64,000 nt of DNA from contig NZ_CALPCB010000005.1 of assembly GCF_943192895.1 (NCBI RefSeq), forward strand, positions 1-64,000, given 5' to 3'. This DNA comes from Veillonella_A intestinalis. GTDB lineage: Bacteria; Bacillota; Negativicutes; Veillonellales; Veillonellaceae. Position numbers and translations under genes: made by a program. The notes beneath the pieces were generated by a model. The model made no database searches and had not been told where the DNA came from. It saw nothing but the letters and a program-made list of their open reading frames with translations. Shown here piece by piece: positions 17,177 to 26,297 of the stretch. Positions within the stretch are counted from its first letter, which is position 1, and the number at the start of each line of letters is the position of its first letter.

Positions 17177-17346
17177 GTGTGAGTCACTCCTTATTATCTA
17201 CTATAACATCATAAGCTACCAATTAATAATTTTTAATTGATAGTTGTTAACAACAAATAATCTATATTGATTATATATTCATCATACACTATACAACGAA
17301 AAAAATCAATCTAAATTAGAAAATCTATTATGCAAACTATGAAAAA

Positions 17347-17376
17347 TGGCGATAAGATACTTTTATCTTATCGCCA
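17347..17376 (-). terminator. Terminator of the osmolyte transporter operon
   Basis: Perfect 13-bp stem TGGCGATAAGATA/TATCTTATCGCCA (17347-17359 with 17364-17376) with a 4-nt loop, followed on the minus strand by ATTTTT. It lies about 90 bp past the transporter stop. The rest of 17177-17462 is AT-rich without a visible gene. Confidence 0.92.
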
Positions 17377-17462
17377 CCAATATAGCTATTATCTGTAGTT
17401 TCACTGATTTCAAATTAAATCAACTCAATTTTAACTGAATCATACTACTTATATACTATTTA

Positions 17463-19037
17463 TTATTTGATTAAACCTTTAGCTACTAAAAAGTTATGAG
17501 CTACTTCTTTAGGGTTCTTATGCTCTACGTCTACTTGATAATTCAACTCACGCATAGTTTCTGTATCTAAGGTTGCCATCATACGGTCAATAACACCTTT
17601 TAATTCAGGATGGGCTTCTAATGTTTCTTCACGAACCAAAGGTACACCATAATATGGCGGGAATACCCCTTTGTCATCCTCTAGTACTGTTAAGTTATAC
17701 TTTTTCAACAAACCATCCGTAGAAAAAGCATCTACAACCTGCACGTCACCACTAGCTAATGCTACATAACGAGTAGCGCCGTCAATCCCTTTAGCATCTT
17801 TAAAGGTAAATCCATATTCTTTTTGTACCCCTAATAAACCATCTTAACGATTTAAGAATTCAAGCGTAGTCCCTGCATTCAAAGAGCTAGCAACTTGGCT
17901 CAAATCACTCATCGTATGCAAGTTATATTCTTGGGCTACTTTAGGATCTACTGCTAAGGTATACGTATTACTAAATGGTGCCGCCGTCAACAAAGCAATC
18001 TTATGTTTATCCGCTAATTCTTGCTTAGACGTATTATATACTTGCTCTGCATCATTAATAGGATCATGTTTCAAAATATCTACATACGCTGTACCAGTAT
18101 AATCAATGTAGGCATCAATATCGCCTTTTTCCATGGCATTAAATAACACCTGCGTACCACCAGCGCCTAAATGACTTTCTACTTTAATATCAGTATTTTT
18201 TTCAATCATTTCAGATAACATATTACCAAGCACTAACTGCTCTGTAAACTGCTTACTACCAATTCGGATAGTATTTGGATCTTTGACAAAACTACTGTAT
18301 ACATTGTTACCAAACATAACAACTAACAAAGCTACAACAATACCGACGCTCCACTTTTGACGACGACGTTTCGCTGTAAGCGTAGCTCTAGTTTTTAATA
18401 ATTCTGGCTGTAAACTTACAGGCGTTACCAAAGACTCTACTTGAGATAATACCCAGTCAATAACTAAGGCTAAAATACAGGCTGGAATCGCACCGGCCAA
18501 AATCATACCATTATTGACGGAACTAATACCACTAAACACTAAGAAACCTAAACCACCAGCTCCGATAAAGGCCGCTATTGTCATAAGACCGACTGCTGTT
18601 ACGGCAGAAATACGAACACCAGCCATCAACATAGGCAACGTCAACGGCAACTGTACTTTCCACAAAATTTGCTGACGCGTTAAACCGATACCACGGGCGG
18701 CTTCAATCGTCCCTGGTGAAATCTGGCTAATACCAATGTAAGTATTCTTTACGATTGGCAATAGAGAGTATAGGAATACTACAATGACCGACGGCAAAGT
18801 ACCAATCCCTAATAGAGGAATCGCAAAACCTAATAGAGCCATACTAGGCACGGCCTGAATTAAATTGGTTGCCCCCATAACAGGTTTATTAAGGGGTTTT
18901 ACATAACTAATTAAAATACCAAGCGGCAAGCCTACAATAATCGCAAGACCTACGGCAATGGCAGTCAACTGAATATGCTCTAACAAAAGACGCATAATCT
19001 GATCTGTATTTTCAAACATATAACTAAATATACTCAA
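17463..19037 (-). pseudogene. Osmolyte ABC transporter permease/binding-protein fusion, broken by an in-frame stop
   Basis: One reading frame of 525 codons that encodes an OpuC/ProW-type permease (about residues 1-210, five or six membrane segments, EAARGIGLTRQQILWKVQLP loop) fused to a betaine/choline-type substrate-binding domain (about 255 onward, NTIRIGSKQFTEQLVLGNML). Codon 398 at 17844-17846 is TAA, after FLNR and before DGLLGVQKEYGF; the frame is otherwise intact to the stop at 17463. Homologues typically have an acidic residue there, so a single GAA to TAA change is likely. Truncation would remove much of the second lobe of the binding domain. The TTG start directly abuts the ATPase stop and has GGAGG 7 nt upstream. 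A sequencing error or readthrough cannot be excluded. Confidence 0.85.
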
Positions 19038-20165
19038 TTATATTACCTCCGCATCATCTACATACTGGCTCCCTAAAGTAGTAATTAAGCTACTTTGAGT
19101 AATAACGCCTGCTAAACGTTCCGAATCATCTAAAACTAGCATATACGGACGGTGCAAGGTTTGAATTGTTTCAACAATTTCCAATAAGGAATCACCGATA
19201 TGAGCCACCTTCTGAGGCTGTGCCATAATTTCACTAACAGGCCCTTGTAAACTATCTTGCTCACGAATCATACGAGCATTAACAAGGCCTCTGAAACGGC
19301 GGGTGCCACGATCAATAACGATTAAAAAGTCTTGAGGTATATCTTTAATTTTTTTCATACAACGCAACAAACTATCGGTTGGATAGGCTGTATTGGTTGC
19401 TTCTATCATAATATCTTCGGCTTTAATAAACTCTGGCGAGTTCCAAATGCGGTTTTTACCGATAAAGCTTTCTACATATTCAGTAGCTGGATTTCGTAAA
19501 ATCTGCTCTGGTGTATCATACTGTTCTACATGCCCTTCACGCATCAAACAAATACGGTCAGAAATCTTAATGGCTTCGTCCATATCATGAGTTACGAATA
19601 CGATAGTTTTTTTCAAAGTCTCTTGTAAACTACGCAATTCATCCTGTAAGGATACACGAGTAATAGGGTCAATCGCCGAGAATGGTTCGTCCATTAAAAT
19701 AACATCGGGATCTACGATAAGTGCACGGGCTACCCCTACACGTTGTTGCTGACCACCAGATAATTCAATGGGATATCGATCTAATAAATCACGGGATAAA
19801 TCAACCAAGTCCATCATTTCATTAATTTTTTCAGCACGTCCTTCTTGCGGCATATTATGAAGATTCATAACCAATTCTAAATTTTTACGAATTGTCATAT
19901 GCGGAAATAAGCCGGTTTGCTGGATAACATAACCAATTTTACGGCGTAATGCTACTGGTTCTATATCATGAACATTTTCGCCATTTACATAAATATCGCC
20001 ACCCGTAATTGGAATCAAGCGATTAATCATTTTAAGTAATGTTGATTTACCGCAACCACTACCACCGATAAGGGAAACGATTTCACCATCAGGGATAGAT
20101 AAGGTAATATCATGTAATACTTCTTTTTTGCCATAGCGTTTTTTTACATTTTTAATTTCAATCAT
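19038..20165 (-). CDS. opuCA: Osmolyte (glycine betaine/choline-type) ABC transporter ATPase with CBS domains
   Basis: A 375-aa ABC ATPase of the quaternary-amine uptake family. Walker A GGSGCGKST (about residue 35), signature LSGGQQQR (about 138), Walker B VILMDEP and the H-loop VTHD are all present. A tandem CBS pair follows from about residue 250, as in OpuCA/OpuAA, where it senses ionic strength or binds c-di-AMP. The ATG has a GGAGG site 7-8 nt upstream, and the permease TTG starts immediately after its stop. A canonical promoter with an overlapping inverted repeat lies about 225 bp upstream, leaving a long untranslated leader. Confidence 0.92.
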   Translation of the reverse strand: MIEIKNVKKRYGKKEVLHDITLSIPDGEIVSLIGGSGCGKSTLLKMINRLIPITGGDIYVNGENVHDIEPVALRRKIGYVIQQTGLFPHMTIRKNLELVMNLHNMPQEGRAEKINEMMDLVDLSRDLLDRYPIELSGGQQQRVGVARALIVDPDVILMDEPFSAIDPITRVSLQDELRSLQETLKKTIVFVTHDMDEAIKISDRICLMREGHVEQYDTPEQILRNPATEYVESFIGKNRIWNSPEFIKAEDIMIEATNTAYPTDSLLRCMKKIKDIPQDFLIVIDRGTRRFRGLVNARMIREQDSLQGPVSEIMAQPQKVAHIGDSLLEIVETIQTLHRPYMLVLDDSERLAGVITQSSLITTLGSQYVDDAEVI

Positions 20166-20385
20166 GTAAGACCTCCCTAAAAAAACTAACAGTTCTAGTT
20201 CTTACAGCCTTTTACAATCAATACTACAACTCACACTATCAACTGCACGCTATAATAACTACAACTGTTAATACGCTTACTTACTATATATTTTTATGTA
20301 TGAGCAGTCACCTCAGGCTGCTTACACATGTATAAACTCACGTATTATATGGATTAATTAAAACTATATATTTTGCCACTCCTCT

Positions 20386-20428
20386 AAGTGACAACCTTAT
20401 TATATCACCAAGTTGTTACTTTGGTCAA
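20386..20428 (-). promoter_or_regulatory. Promoter of the osmolyte operon with overlapping candidate BusR operator
   Basis: On the minus strand TTGACC (20423-20428), an 18-nt spacer and TATAAT (20399-20404) form a near-consensus promoter. A long inverted repeat covers it: AAGTAACAAC in the spacer (20412-20421) and GTTGTCACTT just past the -10 (20386-20395), matching at 9 of 10 positions. Taken as AAGTxAC half-sites, the gap is 22 bp. The wide spacing suits the elongated tetrameric BusR-type regulator, whose gene lies just upstream. The rest of the gap 20166-20569 is the transporter leader and a terminator. Confidence 0.7.
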
Positions 20429-20502
20429 ATATCGACTTTTATAAATATAGAATAATTTTTATTACCTTAATGCATAATAACTGTCTATAATCTAGTGCAT
20501 AC

Positions 20503-20531
20503 AAAAAAGCGCCCAACCACTGTTGAGCGCT
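20503..20531 (-). terminator. Terminator of the pyrG-busR-like transcript
   Basis: Minus-strand hairpin AGCGCTCAAC/GTTGGGCGCT (one U.G pair, 4-nt loop) followed by TTTTTTG, about 40 bp past the stop of the GntR/RCK_C regulator. It separates this transcript from the osmolyte transporter promoter. Confidence 0.9.
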
Positions 20532-20569
20532 CACTTGTGTTATGTTGTATAAAATTTATAAACAAGAAG

Positions 20570-21214
20570 CTATATTTCATCTTCCTTGTTTTCACTATAT
20601 AAAAATCGTTTCAATCGAGGCCAACTATCAGCAGGCCCAATAAAATAAATCTCTTCACCAGCCGTAAAAGTAGCATATGGCCCTGGTGATATAGTCATAG
20701 TCTTATCTTGCGACTCAATGGCCACGATAGTAATCCCAGTATGTTGCCATAATTGAATAGAGCCAATAGACTGTCCTAAATAACGGCACTCTTCCGTAAT
20801 GGCCATCTTCATAGGCTGCAAAGGGTTTTTATACTGATAATGTCCCACTGATTCACTTAATCGCTGCATGGTATCTTTTAAAGTCTGCATCGATTTAATC
20901 TGAGCCTCAATTTGCTGATCTAAATCACGACGCAATGAATCAACTGAGTCAAAATCATTAAACTGCATACGAAATTGCTCGGCTTTTTCTTTTGATAAAA
21001 CAGTGCAACCACTGCCCTTAGTTACCTCAACAATGCCCAAATCAGCTAATAAAGCTATGGCACGGCGTGAGGTTTCAGGGGATACTCCATAGTGGACAGA
21101 CAAGGCAGAGCGCGCAAAAATACGCTCCCCTTCCTTGTAACCACCCGATACAATTTTACCAGCTACATCAGCCGCAATTTGCTGGTAACGCGCTGTGCGT
21201 ACAGTTTTACGCAC
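20570..21214 (-). CDS. BusR-like GntR-type regulator with C-terminal RCK_C domain
   Basis: A 214-aa protein with an N-terminal GntR winged helix (about 1-75, including IFARSALSVHYGVSPETSRRA), a coiled coil (about 85-125) and a C-terminal TrkA-C/RCK_C domain (about 130-205, ending in GEEIYFIGPADSWPRLKRFL). This domain order is that of BusR, a c-di-AMP-activated repressor of betaine uptake genes in lactococci and streptococci. Its position just upstream of a betaine-type transporter, with a candidate operator between them, supports the same job. The GTG start at 21214 is 2 nt past the pyrG stop, with AAAGG about 10 nt upstream, so it is probably co-transcribed with pyrG. Confidence 0.85.
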   Translation of the reverse strand: MRKTVRTARYQQIAADVAGKIVSGGYKEGERIFARSALSVHYGVSPETSRRAIALLADLGIVEVTKGSGCTVLSKEKAEQFRMQFNDFDSVDSLRRDLDQQIEAQIKSMQTLKDTMQRLSESVGHYQYKNPLQPMKMAITEECRYLGQSIGSIQLWQHTGITIVAIESQDKTMTISPGPYATFTAGEEIYFIGPADSWPRLKRFLYSENKEDEI

Positions 21215-21216
21215 AA

Positions 21217-22830
21217 CTACATACCTTTAAGTTTTAAAATAGCATCAACAAAGCCTTTAAATAATGGATGTGCTTTAGTTGGACGAGATTTTAATTCTGG
21301 ATGGAACTGAACCCCTACAAACCAAGGATGATCAGCCACTTCCACACATTCTACTAAACGATTATCTGGGGATGTACCACTAATAATCAAGCCTTTTTCT
21401 GTCAATAATTGACGGAATGCATTATTAAATTCATAACGATGACGATGGCGTTCGTAAATTAAGTCTTCCCCATACGCTTCCCGTACTTTAGTACCTTCCA
21501 CTGTTTTACATGGATATACACCAAGGCGCATAGTACCACCTTTTTGATCCACATCCACTTGATCTGGCATTAAATCAATAACTGGGTTTGCTACGCTTTC
21601 ATCAAATTCCGTAGAATTAGCATCTTCTAATCCAGCAACGTGGCGAGCAAATTCCATAACAGCGGACTGCATGCCTAAGCATAAGCCAAGATATGGCACT
21701 TTATGTTCACGGGCATACTGAATTGTGCGGATTTTGCCTTCTACCCCACGATAGCCAAAGCCACCTGGTACCACAATGCCATCTACGTCTTTATAGATTT
21801 CTGTTACATCGCAGTCATTTTCTTCTAATTCTTCAGCATCTACCCATTTAATGTTAACTTTTGTATCCGTTGCAATCCCTGCATGCGTTAACGCTTCAGC
21901 CACACTGAGGTACGCATCATGAAGGGCTACATATTTACCAACTAAAGCTACAGTAATCTCTTTATTTGGTTGAAGAATCTTTGCTACCATTTCTTTCCAA
22001 GCTTCCATATCAGCTGGCACTTCTGGTAATTGTAATTTTTTAACTACAATATCATCAAGACCTTCTTCTTGCATCATCAATGGCACTTCGTAAATCGTAT
22101 TACAAGTACGGTTTTCAATAACTGCATCTGGATCAATATCACAGAATAACGCTAATTTTTCTTTCATTTCATCAGAAATGTGTTTTTCTGTACGGCATAC
22201 AATGATATCTGGTTGAATACCAATACTACGTAACTCTTTAACACTATGTTGTGTCGGTTTTGTTTTCAACTCACCAGCTGCACTAATATAAGGCACTAAC
22301 GTAACGTGAATGTAGAGTACATCATTACGGCCTACTTCTTTTTTTACCTGACGAATGGCTTCTAAGAATGGTAAGCTTTCAATGTCACCAACGGTACCAC
22401 CGATTTCAGTAATAACTACATCAGCATTATCTTCTTTACCTACACGATATACGTTTTGTTTAATTTCATTCGTAATATGTGGAATAACTTGAACAGTGCC
22501 ACCTAAATAGTCACCTTTACGTTCTTTATTAATAACAGACCAATATACTTTACCAGCTGTTACATTAGAACGTTTCCCCAAGTTAATATCAATAAAACGT
22601 TCATAATGACCAAGGTCAAGATCCGTTTCTGCTCCATCATCAGTAACGAACACTTCCCCATGTTGATATGGGCTCATCGTACCAGGGTCAATGTTGATAT
22701 AAGGGTCAAATTTCTGAATCGTAACATTTAGACCACGATTCTTAAGCAAACGACCTAAGGACGCTGCTGTAATACCTTTACCTAATGAAGAAACAACCCC
22801 ACCCGTTACGAAAATATACTTTGTTGCCAT
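21217..22830 (-). CDS. pyrG: CTP synthase
   Basis: A 537-aa enzyme that converts UTP to CTP using glutamine and ATP. N-terminal synthase domain starts MATKYIFVTGGVVSSLGKGI, including the P-loop-like GGVVSSLGKG. The C-terminal glutamine amidotransferase has the nucleophile in GLCLGMQ and the His-Glu pair in VQFHPE. The ATG at 22830 is chosen over an upstream in-frame start because GGGAGGAATC precedes it and CTP synthases begin at this residue. It leads a unit with the BusR-like regulator. It is complete. Confidence 0.97.
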   Translation of the reverse strand: MATKYIFVTGGVVSSLGKGITAASLGRLLKNRGLNVTIQKFDPYINIDPGTMSPYQHGEVFVTDDGAETDLDLGHYERFIDINLGKRSNVTAGKVYWSVINKERKGDYLGGTVQVIPHITNEIKQNVYRVGKEDNADVVITEIGGTVGDIESLPFLEAIRQVKKEVGRNDVLYIHVTLVPYISAAGELKTKPTQHSVKELRSIGIQPDIIVCRTEKHISDEMKEKLALFCDIDPDAVIENRTCNTIYEVPLMMQEEGLDDIVVKKLQLPEVPADMEAWKEMVAKILQPNKEITVALVGKYVALHDAYLSVAEALTHAGIATDTKVNIKWVDAEELEENDCDVTEIYKDVDGIVVPGGFGYRGVEGKIRTIQYAREHKVPYLGLCLGMQSAVMEFARHVAGLEDANSTEFDESVANPVIDLMPDQVDVDQKGGTMRLGVYPCKTVEGTKVREAYGEDLIYERHRHRYEFNNAFRQLLTEKGLIISGTSPDNRLVECVEVADHPWFVGVQFHPELKSRPTKAHPLFKGFVDAILKLKGM

Positions 22831-22954
22831 GATTCCTCCCAAAGCTATGAATGGTATATACACACTATCGCCGCACTGCGACAGTTTTTAAAAACTAATG
22901 TTACAAGCTTTCGCTTATGCCTTAAACGCCTAAAAGCTAACTCTTTTCAAACGC

Positions 22955-24619
22955 TTACATCTTTTCAGGTGCTGAAATCCCCAAGATATCTAATCCATTG
23001 TGTAAAACGGCTGCAATCGCAGTAATCAAACCTAAGCGAGCTTGTTGTAAATCACTATCTACGCCCATGATACGGCCTTGTTTATAGAATGAATGAAATA
23101 AACTAGCCAAGTCATAGAGATAGCGAGCAATACGATGAGGTGCGCGATGTTCAGCAGCAGAACGAACTTCTTCTGGATACGCCCCTAATTTCTTGATAAT
23201 ATCTAATTCCAACTCACTTGTTAAGGTATCAAATTTAACACCTGTCCAATCGCCATATTCAATACCAGCGTCTTTCACTTGATTGAAAATGCTATGGATA
23301 CGTGCATGGGCATATTGAATATAATATACAGGATTGTCATTGCTCTTAGAGGCAGCCAAATTAATATCAAAATCCAATTGGCTATCCAAGGAACGCATAA
23401 GGAAGAAATAACGAGCCGCATCAACACCTACTTCTTCAATCAATTCATCAAGCGTTACTGACTGGCCGGTACGCTTCGACATTTTAACAAGCTCCCCATC
23501 ACGATATAAAGCTACCATCTGCAATAAGAGAATTTCCAAACGATTTGGATTATAGCCTAACGCTTCCATCGAAGCTTTTACACGCGCTACATAGCCATGA
23601 TGATCAGCGCCCCAAATATTAATCATTTTTTGGAAGCCCCGTTCAAATTTATTACGGTGATACGCAATATCCGATGCTAAATAGGTAGGTTCGCCATTTT
23701 CACGAATCACTACACGATCTTTGTCATCGCCATAATGAGTGGAGGCAAACCACAAAGCACCATCTTTTTCATATACATCGCCCGTATCTTTTAAGAACTG
23801 CACCGCTTTATTAACTTCCCCACTCTTATGCAAGGAACGTTCACTAAACCAACGATCAAATTCTACATTGAAATTACGAAGGCTTACACGCAAAGCATTT
23901 AACTTTTCTGTCAAACCAAATTCTTTAAAAAATGGCAACCGTTCTTCATCAGATAAAATAGCAAAGAAATCGCCACGCCAATTAATAATGCTTTGTGCTG
24001 TTTCTACAATATCTTGACCATGATACCCATTTTCTGGGAATTCATTCTTCATATCTAGTAATTCTAAATAGCGAGCATTAATTGATTTGGCTAAATTATC
24101 AATCTGATTACCGGCATCATTAATATAATACTCTGATTCTACTTTATAACCAGCAGCCCGCAATAGATTAACAAGAGCGCTCCCATAAGCAGCCCCACGA
24201 CCATGACCTACATGAAGTGGCCCCGTAGGATTCGCACTTACATATTCTACTTGAATGGTATCGTCTTCACGCACTGGCTGAGTACCATAGCAAATACCTT
24301 GTTCTAACACTGATTTCAAAGTGTCATAAACCATATCATTTTTTAAGAAGAAATTGATAAAGCCTGCCCCTGCTTTTTCTGCCTTTTCCAACCAATCATA
24401 GTCCATATTAGCAATGATAATATCTGCAATAGCAGCTGGATTCATATGAGCAACTCGGGCAGACTGCATAGCAATATTCGTAGAGAAATCACCAAATTCT
24501 TTCTGTGGTGGCACTTCTAGCACAACTTCAGGGTATGTCCCTTCTGGCAATGTGCCCGCAGCCAACGCTTTTGCTAATGCAGCCTCAATTCCTTGCTTGA
24601 GCTTGTCCTTTAGTTCCAT
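22955..24619 (-). CDS. argS: Arginyl-tRNA synthetase
   Basis: A 554-aa class I synthetase. N-terminal Arg-tRNA additional domain (about 1-100), the HIGH signature as PLHVGHGRGAAYGSA (about residue 133), KMSKR as VKMSKRTGQSV (about 375), and a C-terminal DALR anticodon-binding domain ending near ISAPEKM. It charges tRNA-Arg in the cytoplasm. Start ATG has AGGAGG 9 nt upstream. It overlaps the DUF1934 gene by 35 nt, a pairing common in Firmicutes. The 124-bp gap to pyrG has no clear terminator. Confidence 0.96.
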   Translation of the reverse strand: MELKDKLKQGIEAALAKALAAGTLPEGTYPEVVLEVPPQKEFGDFSTNIAMQSARVAHMNPAAIADIIIANMDYDWLEKAEKAGAGFINFFLKNDMVYDTLKSVLEQGICYGTQPVREDDTIQVEYVSANPTGPLHVGHGRGAAYGSALVNLLRAAGYKVESEYYINDAGNQIDNLAKSINARYLELLDMKNEFPENGYHGQDIVETAQSIINWRGDFFAILSDEERLPFFKEFGLTEKLNALRVSLRNFNVEFDRWFSERSLHKSGEVNKAVQFLKDTGDVYEKDGALWFASTHYGDDKDRVVIRENGEPTYLASDIAYHRNKFERGFQKMINIWGADHHGYVARVKASMEALGYNPNRLEILLLQMVALYRDGELVKMSKRTGQSVTLDELIEEVGVDAARYFFLMRSLDSQLDFDINLAASKSNDNPVYYIQYAHARIHSIFNQVKDAGIEYGDWTGVKFDTLTSELELDIIKKLGAYPEEVRSAAEHRAPHRIARYLYDLASLFHSFYKQGRIMGVDSDLQQARLGLITAIAAVLHNGLDILGISAPEKM

Positions 24620-25043
24620 ACTCTAAGTCCTCCTGTAAATTAATATCTAGTTGGTTGTAATATTGCCATTCACCACCAACAGAAATGTCATAGCCTAAAT
24701 GAATTGAACCAATTCCATCTTGTAACGTTGCATCTAATTCATGAGTTTTAAATGCCATATGCAACTCCCCAAAAGGCGTTTCATATACTGTTTGGCGCGT
24801 TTCGCCAAGAACATACTCATGACGCATAGATACCTTCCCATTACGAATTAACACAATGGAATGAGGTTTCAATTTTATGGTTGTATGTGAACCCTCCATC
24901 CCAGATAGTTCGGTTTCACTATACATAATATATTTTGTATCGTTTTTTTCGTGATATTCACCGGGAGAAACCATTTCAATGACCGTGTCTTTCCCGTCAG
25001 CATCACGTTGCGTGCTTTTCACGCCAACTAAAACGCGCTTCAT
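24585..25043 (-). CDS. DUF1934 family protein (YwiB-like)
   Basis: A 152-aa small cytoplasmic protein matching the DUF1934/YwiB pattern: KRVLVGVKSTQRDADG at the start, a central MYSETELSGMEGSHTTIKL and a C-terminal LGYDISVGG, compatible with a lipocalin-like beta-barrel. Function is unknown in the family. Its conserved position directly before argS, here with a 35-nt overlap, suggests a housekeeping link to translation, but no mechanism is known. ATG has GGAGG about 6 nt upstream. A 120-bp gap separates it from the GIY-YIG gene. Confidence 0.8.
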   Translation of the reverse strand: MKRVLVGVKSTQRDADGKDTVIEMVSPGEYHEKNDTKYIMYSETELSGMEGSHTTIKLKPHSIVLIRNGKVSMRHEYVLGETRQTVYETPFGELHMAFKTHELDATLQDGIGSIHLGYDISVGGEWQYYNQLDINLQEDLEYGTKGQAQARN

Positions 25044-25164
25044 CGAAGTCCTCCTTCCGCGTTTTTACAACTCACTTCATAGCTTATTTTGATAAACTAT
25101 ACATCAGTTCATTATACCATAGAAAACAAGGAAGTTTAAGAAATTTCTTTCCCCAAATCCAAGC

Positions 25165-25518
25165 CTATTCTCCAAGATTCCCTTCCGATTTTTGGCCCAT
25201 CTCACTACCTGACTTAGCCTCTGTCATAAGTTGTTCAATAGCCTCAGGATGTGCTTTAGCAAAAGCTACGACTAAGGCTCTTTTTTGATTTCTTGGCATG
25301 CGCTTCACTTGATATTCCATAGATTGAGCGTCTTGCTTACGCTGAAATGATGTATACCATACTAATTTAACTGGCCTACGTGCCCGTGTATACTTAGCGC
25401 CACCAGGAATTTCACCATTGTGTTTCGCTACCCGTTGTACCAAATCCATGGTCCAACCTGTATACAAAGAACCATCAGCACATTCTACCATGTAGGTATA
25501 AAAGGCGTCCTTACTCAT
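25165..25518 (-). CDS. GIY-YIG nuclease superfamily protein (UPF0213/YazA-like)
   Basis: A 117-aa single-domain GIY-YIG protein. The two core motifs appear as FYTYMVEC and SLYTGWTM, followed by VQRVAKHNGEIPGGAKYTRARRP with the conserved basic residues and an EYQVKR segment with the catalytic Glu. These small stand-alone proteins are structurally like the nuclease domain of UvrC; their cellular role is unsettled. The ATG at 25518 is preferred because GAGGTG lies 4-5 nt before it; an upstream GTG lies inside the end of the preceding gene. It follows the cyclophilin gene by 7 nt. Confidence 0.87.
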   Translation of the reverse strand: MSKDAFYTYMVECADGSLYTGWTMDLVQRVAKHNGEIPGGAKYTRARRPVKLVWYTSFQRKQDAQSMEYQVKRMPRNQKRALVVAFAKAHPEAIEQLMTEAKSGSEMGQKSEGNLGE

Positions 25519-25525
25519 AAGCACC

Positions 25526-26197
25526 TCATTTAGCACTACCTTGTGTATCCGTAATCGGTTCTAAGGTAATGGACTTAATCACCACTGGCTCAATCGGTTT
25601 ATCCTTCTTATCCGTGGCTACTTTACCAATTTTAGCCACTACATCCATACCTTGTGTAACCATACCAAAAATCGTATGTTTATTATCTAACCATGGAGTC
25701 GGTCCTAAAGTAATAAAAAATTGAGCGCCCCCTGTATCAGGACCTCGGTTCGCCATCGCCAAAAGGCCCATTCTATTAAAATGTAAATCATTTACAAATT
25801 CATCAGGAATGGTATAGCCTGGCCCACCTTTCCCATCATCACCGCCTTGAATCATAAAATCATCAATAACTCGGTGGAAGGTTAAATCTTTATAGTAGCC
25901 TTGGTTAACTAAATAATCAAAGTTTTTAACTGTAATCGGTGTCTTAGTCCCAAACAGACGGACTTTAAAAGTCCCTTCTGATGTTTCAAACACAGCATAA
26001 TGATCTTTTACTGGCGTATTATCTAAATTAGGGGCTTGCAAAGTTTTTACTTGCGCTGTAGCTGTGTTTCCCTGTTTAGCCGCATCCGTGTTATCCGTCT
26101 GAGCCGCACCACAAGCACTCGTTACTAATAGAGCTACACCCAATAGCCCGGCGGTACACAAACGTCGCCAATTCCCATACTGTTTTATTAGTTTCAT
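25526..26197 (-). CDS. Cyclophilin-type peptidyl-prolyl isomerase, predicted lipoprotein
   Basis: A 223-aa protein with a lipoprotein signal peptide: basic start KLIKQYGNWRR, hydrophobic core and lipobox VTSAC near residue 29, so it is likely anchored to a membrane facing the periplasm. After a short linker the cyclophilin domain runs from about 65, with FHRVIDDFMIQGGD (catalytic Arg and Gln region), GGAQFFI and WLDNKHTIFG. It catalyses cis-trans isomerization of prolyl bonds in exported proteins. It is followed closely by the GIY-YIG gene; an AGGAG site precedes the ATG. Confidence 0.93.
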   Translation of the reverse strand: MKLIKQYGNWRRLCTAGLLGVALLVTSACGAAQTDNTDAAKQGNTATAQVKTLQAPNLDNTPVKDHYAVFETSEGTFKVRLFGTKTPITVKNFDYLVNQGYYKDLTFHRVIDDFMIQGGDDGKGGPGYTIPDEFVNDLHFNRMGLLAMANRGPDTGGAQFFITLGPTPWLDNKHTIFGMVTQGMDVVAKIGKVATDKKDKPIEPVVIKSITLEPITDTQGSAK

Positions 26198-26214
26198 TCG
26201 TATCTCCTATATAT

Positions 26215-26244
26215 GAAAAACCGCTCACAAACAATATGAGCGGT
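26215..26244 (-). terminator. Terminator after the HAD hydrolase gene
   Basis: Stem ACCGCTCA/TGAGCGGT (26220-26227 with 26237-26244) with a 9-nt loop, followed by TTTTT on the minus strand. It separates the HAD gene from the cyclophilin gene. Confidence 0.88.
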
Positions 26245-26297
26245 ACTTTTGACATTTCATTATAACATAGGCTATTAAATTACGCTAGGGCAACAAC

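Noticed and set aside
17463..17744. A stand-alone 93-codon substrate-binding gene starting at GTG 17744
   Set aside because: It is in the same frame as the upstream fusion gene and continues it past one stop codon; no ribosome site precedes the GTG.
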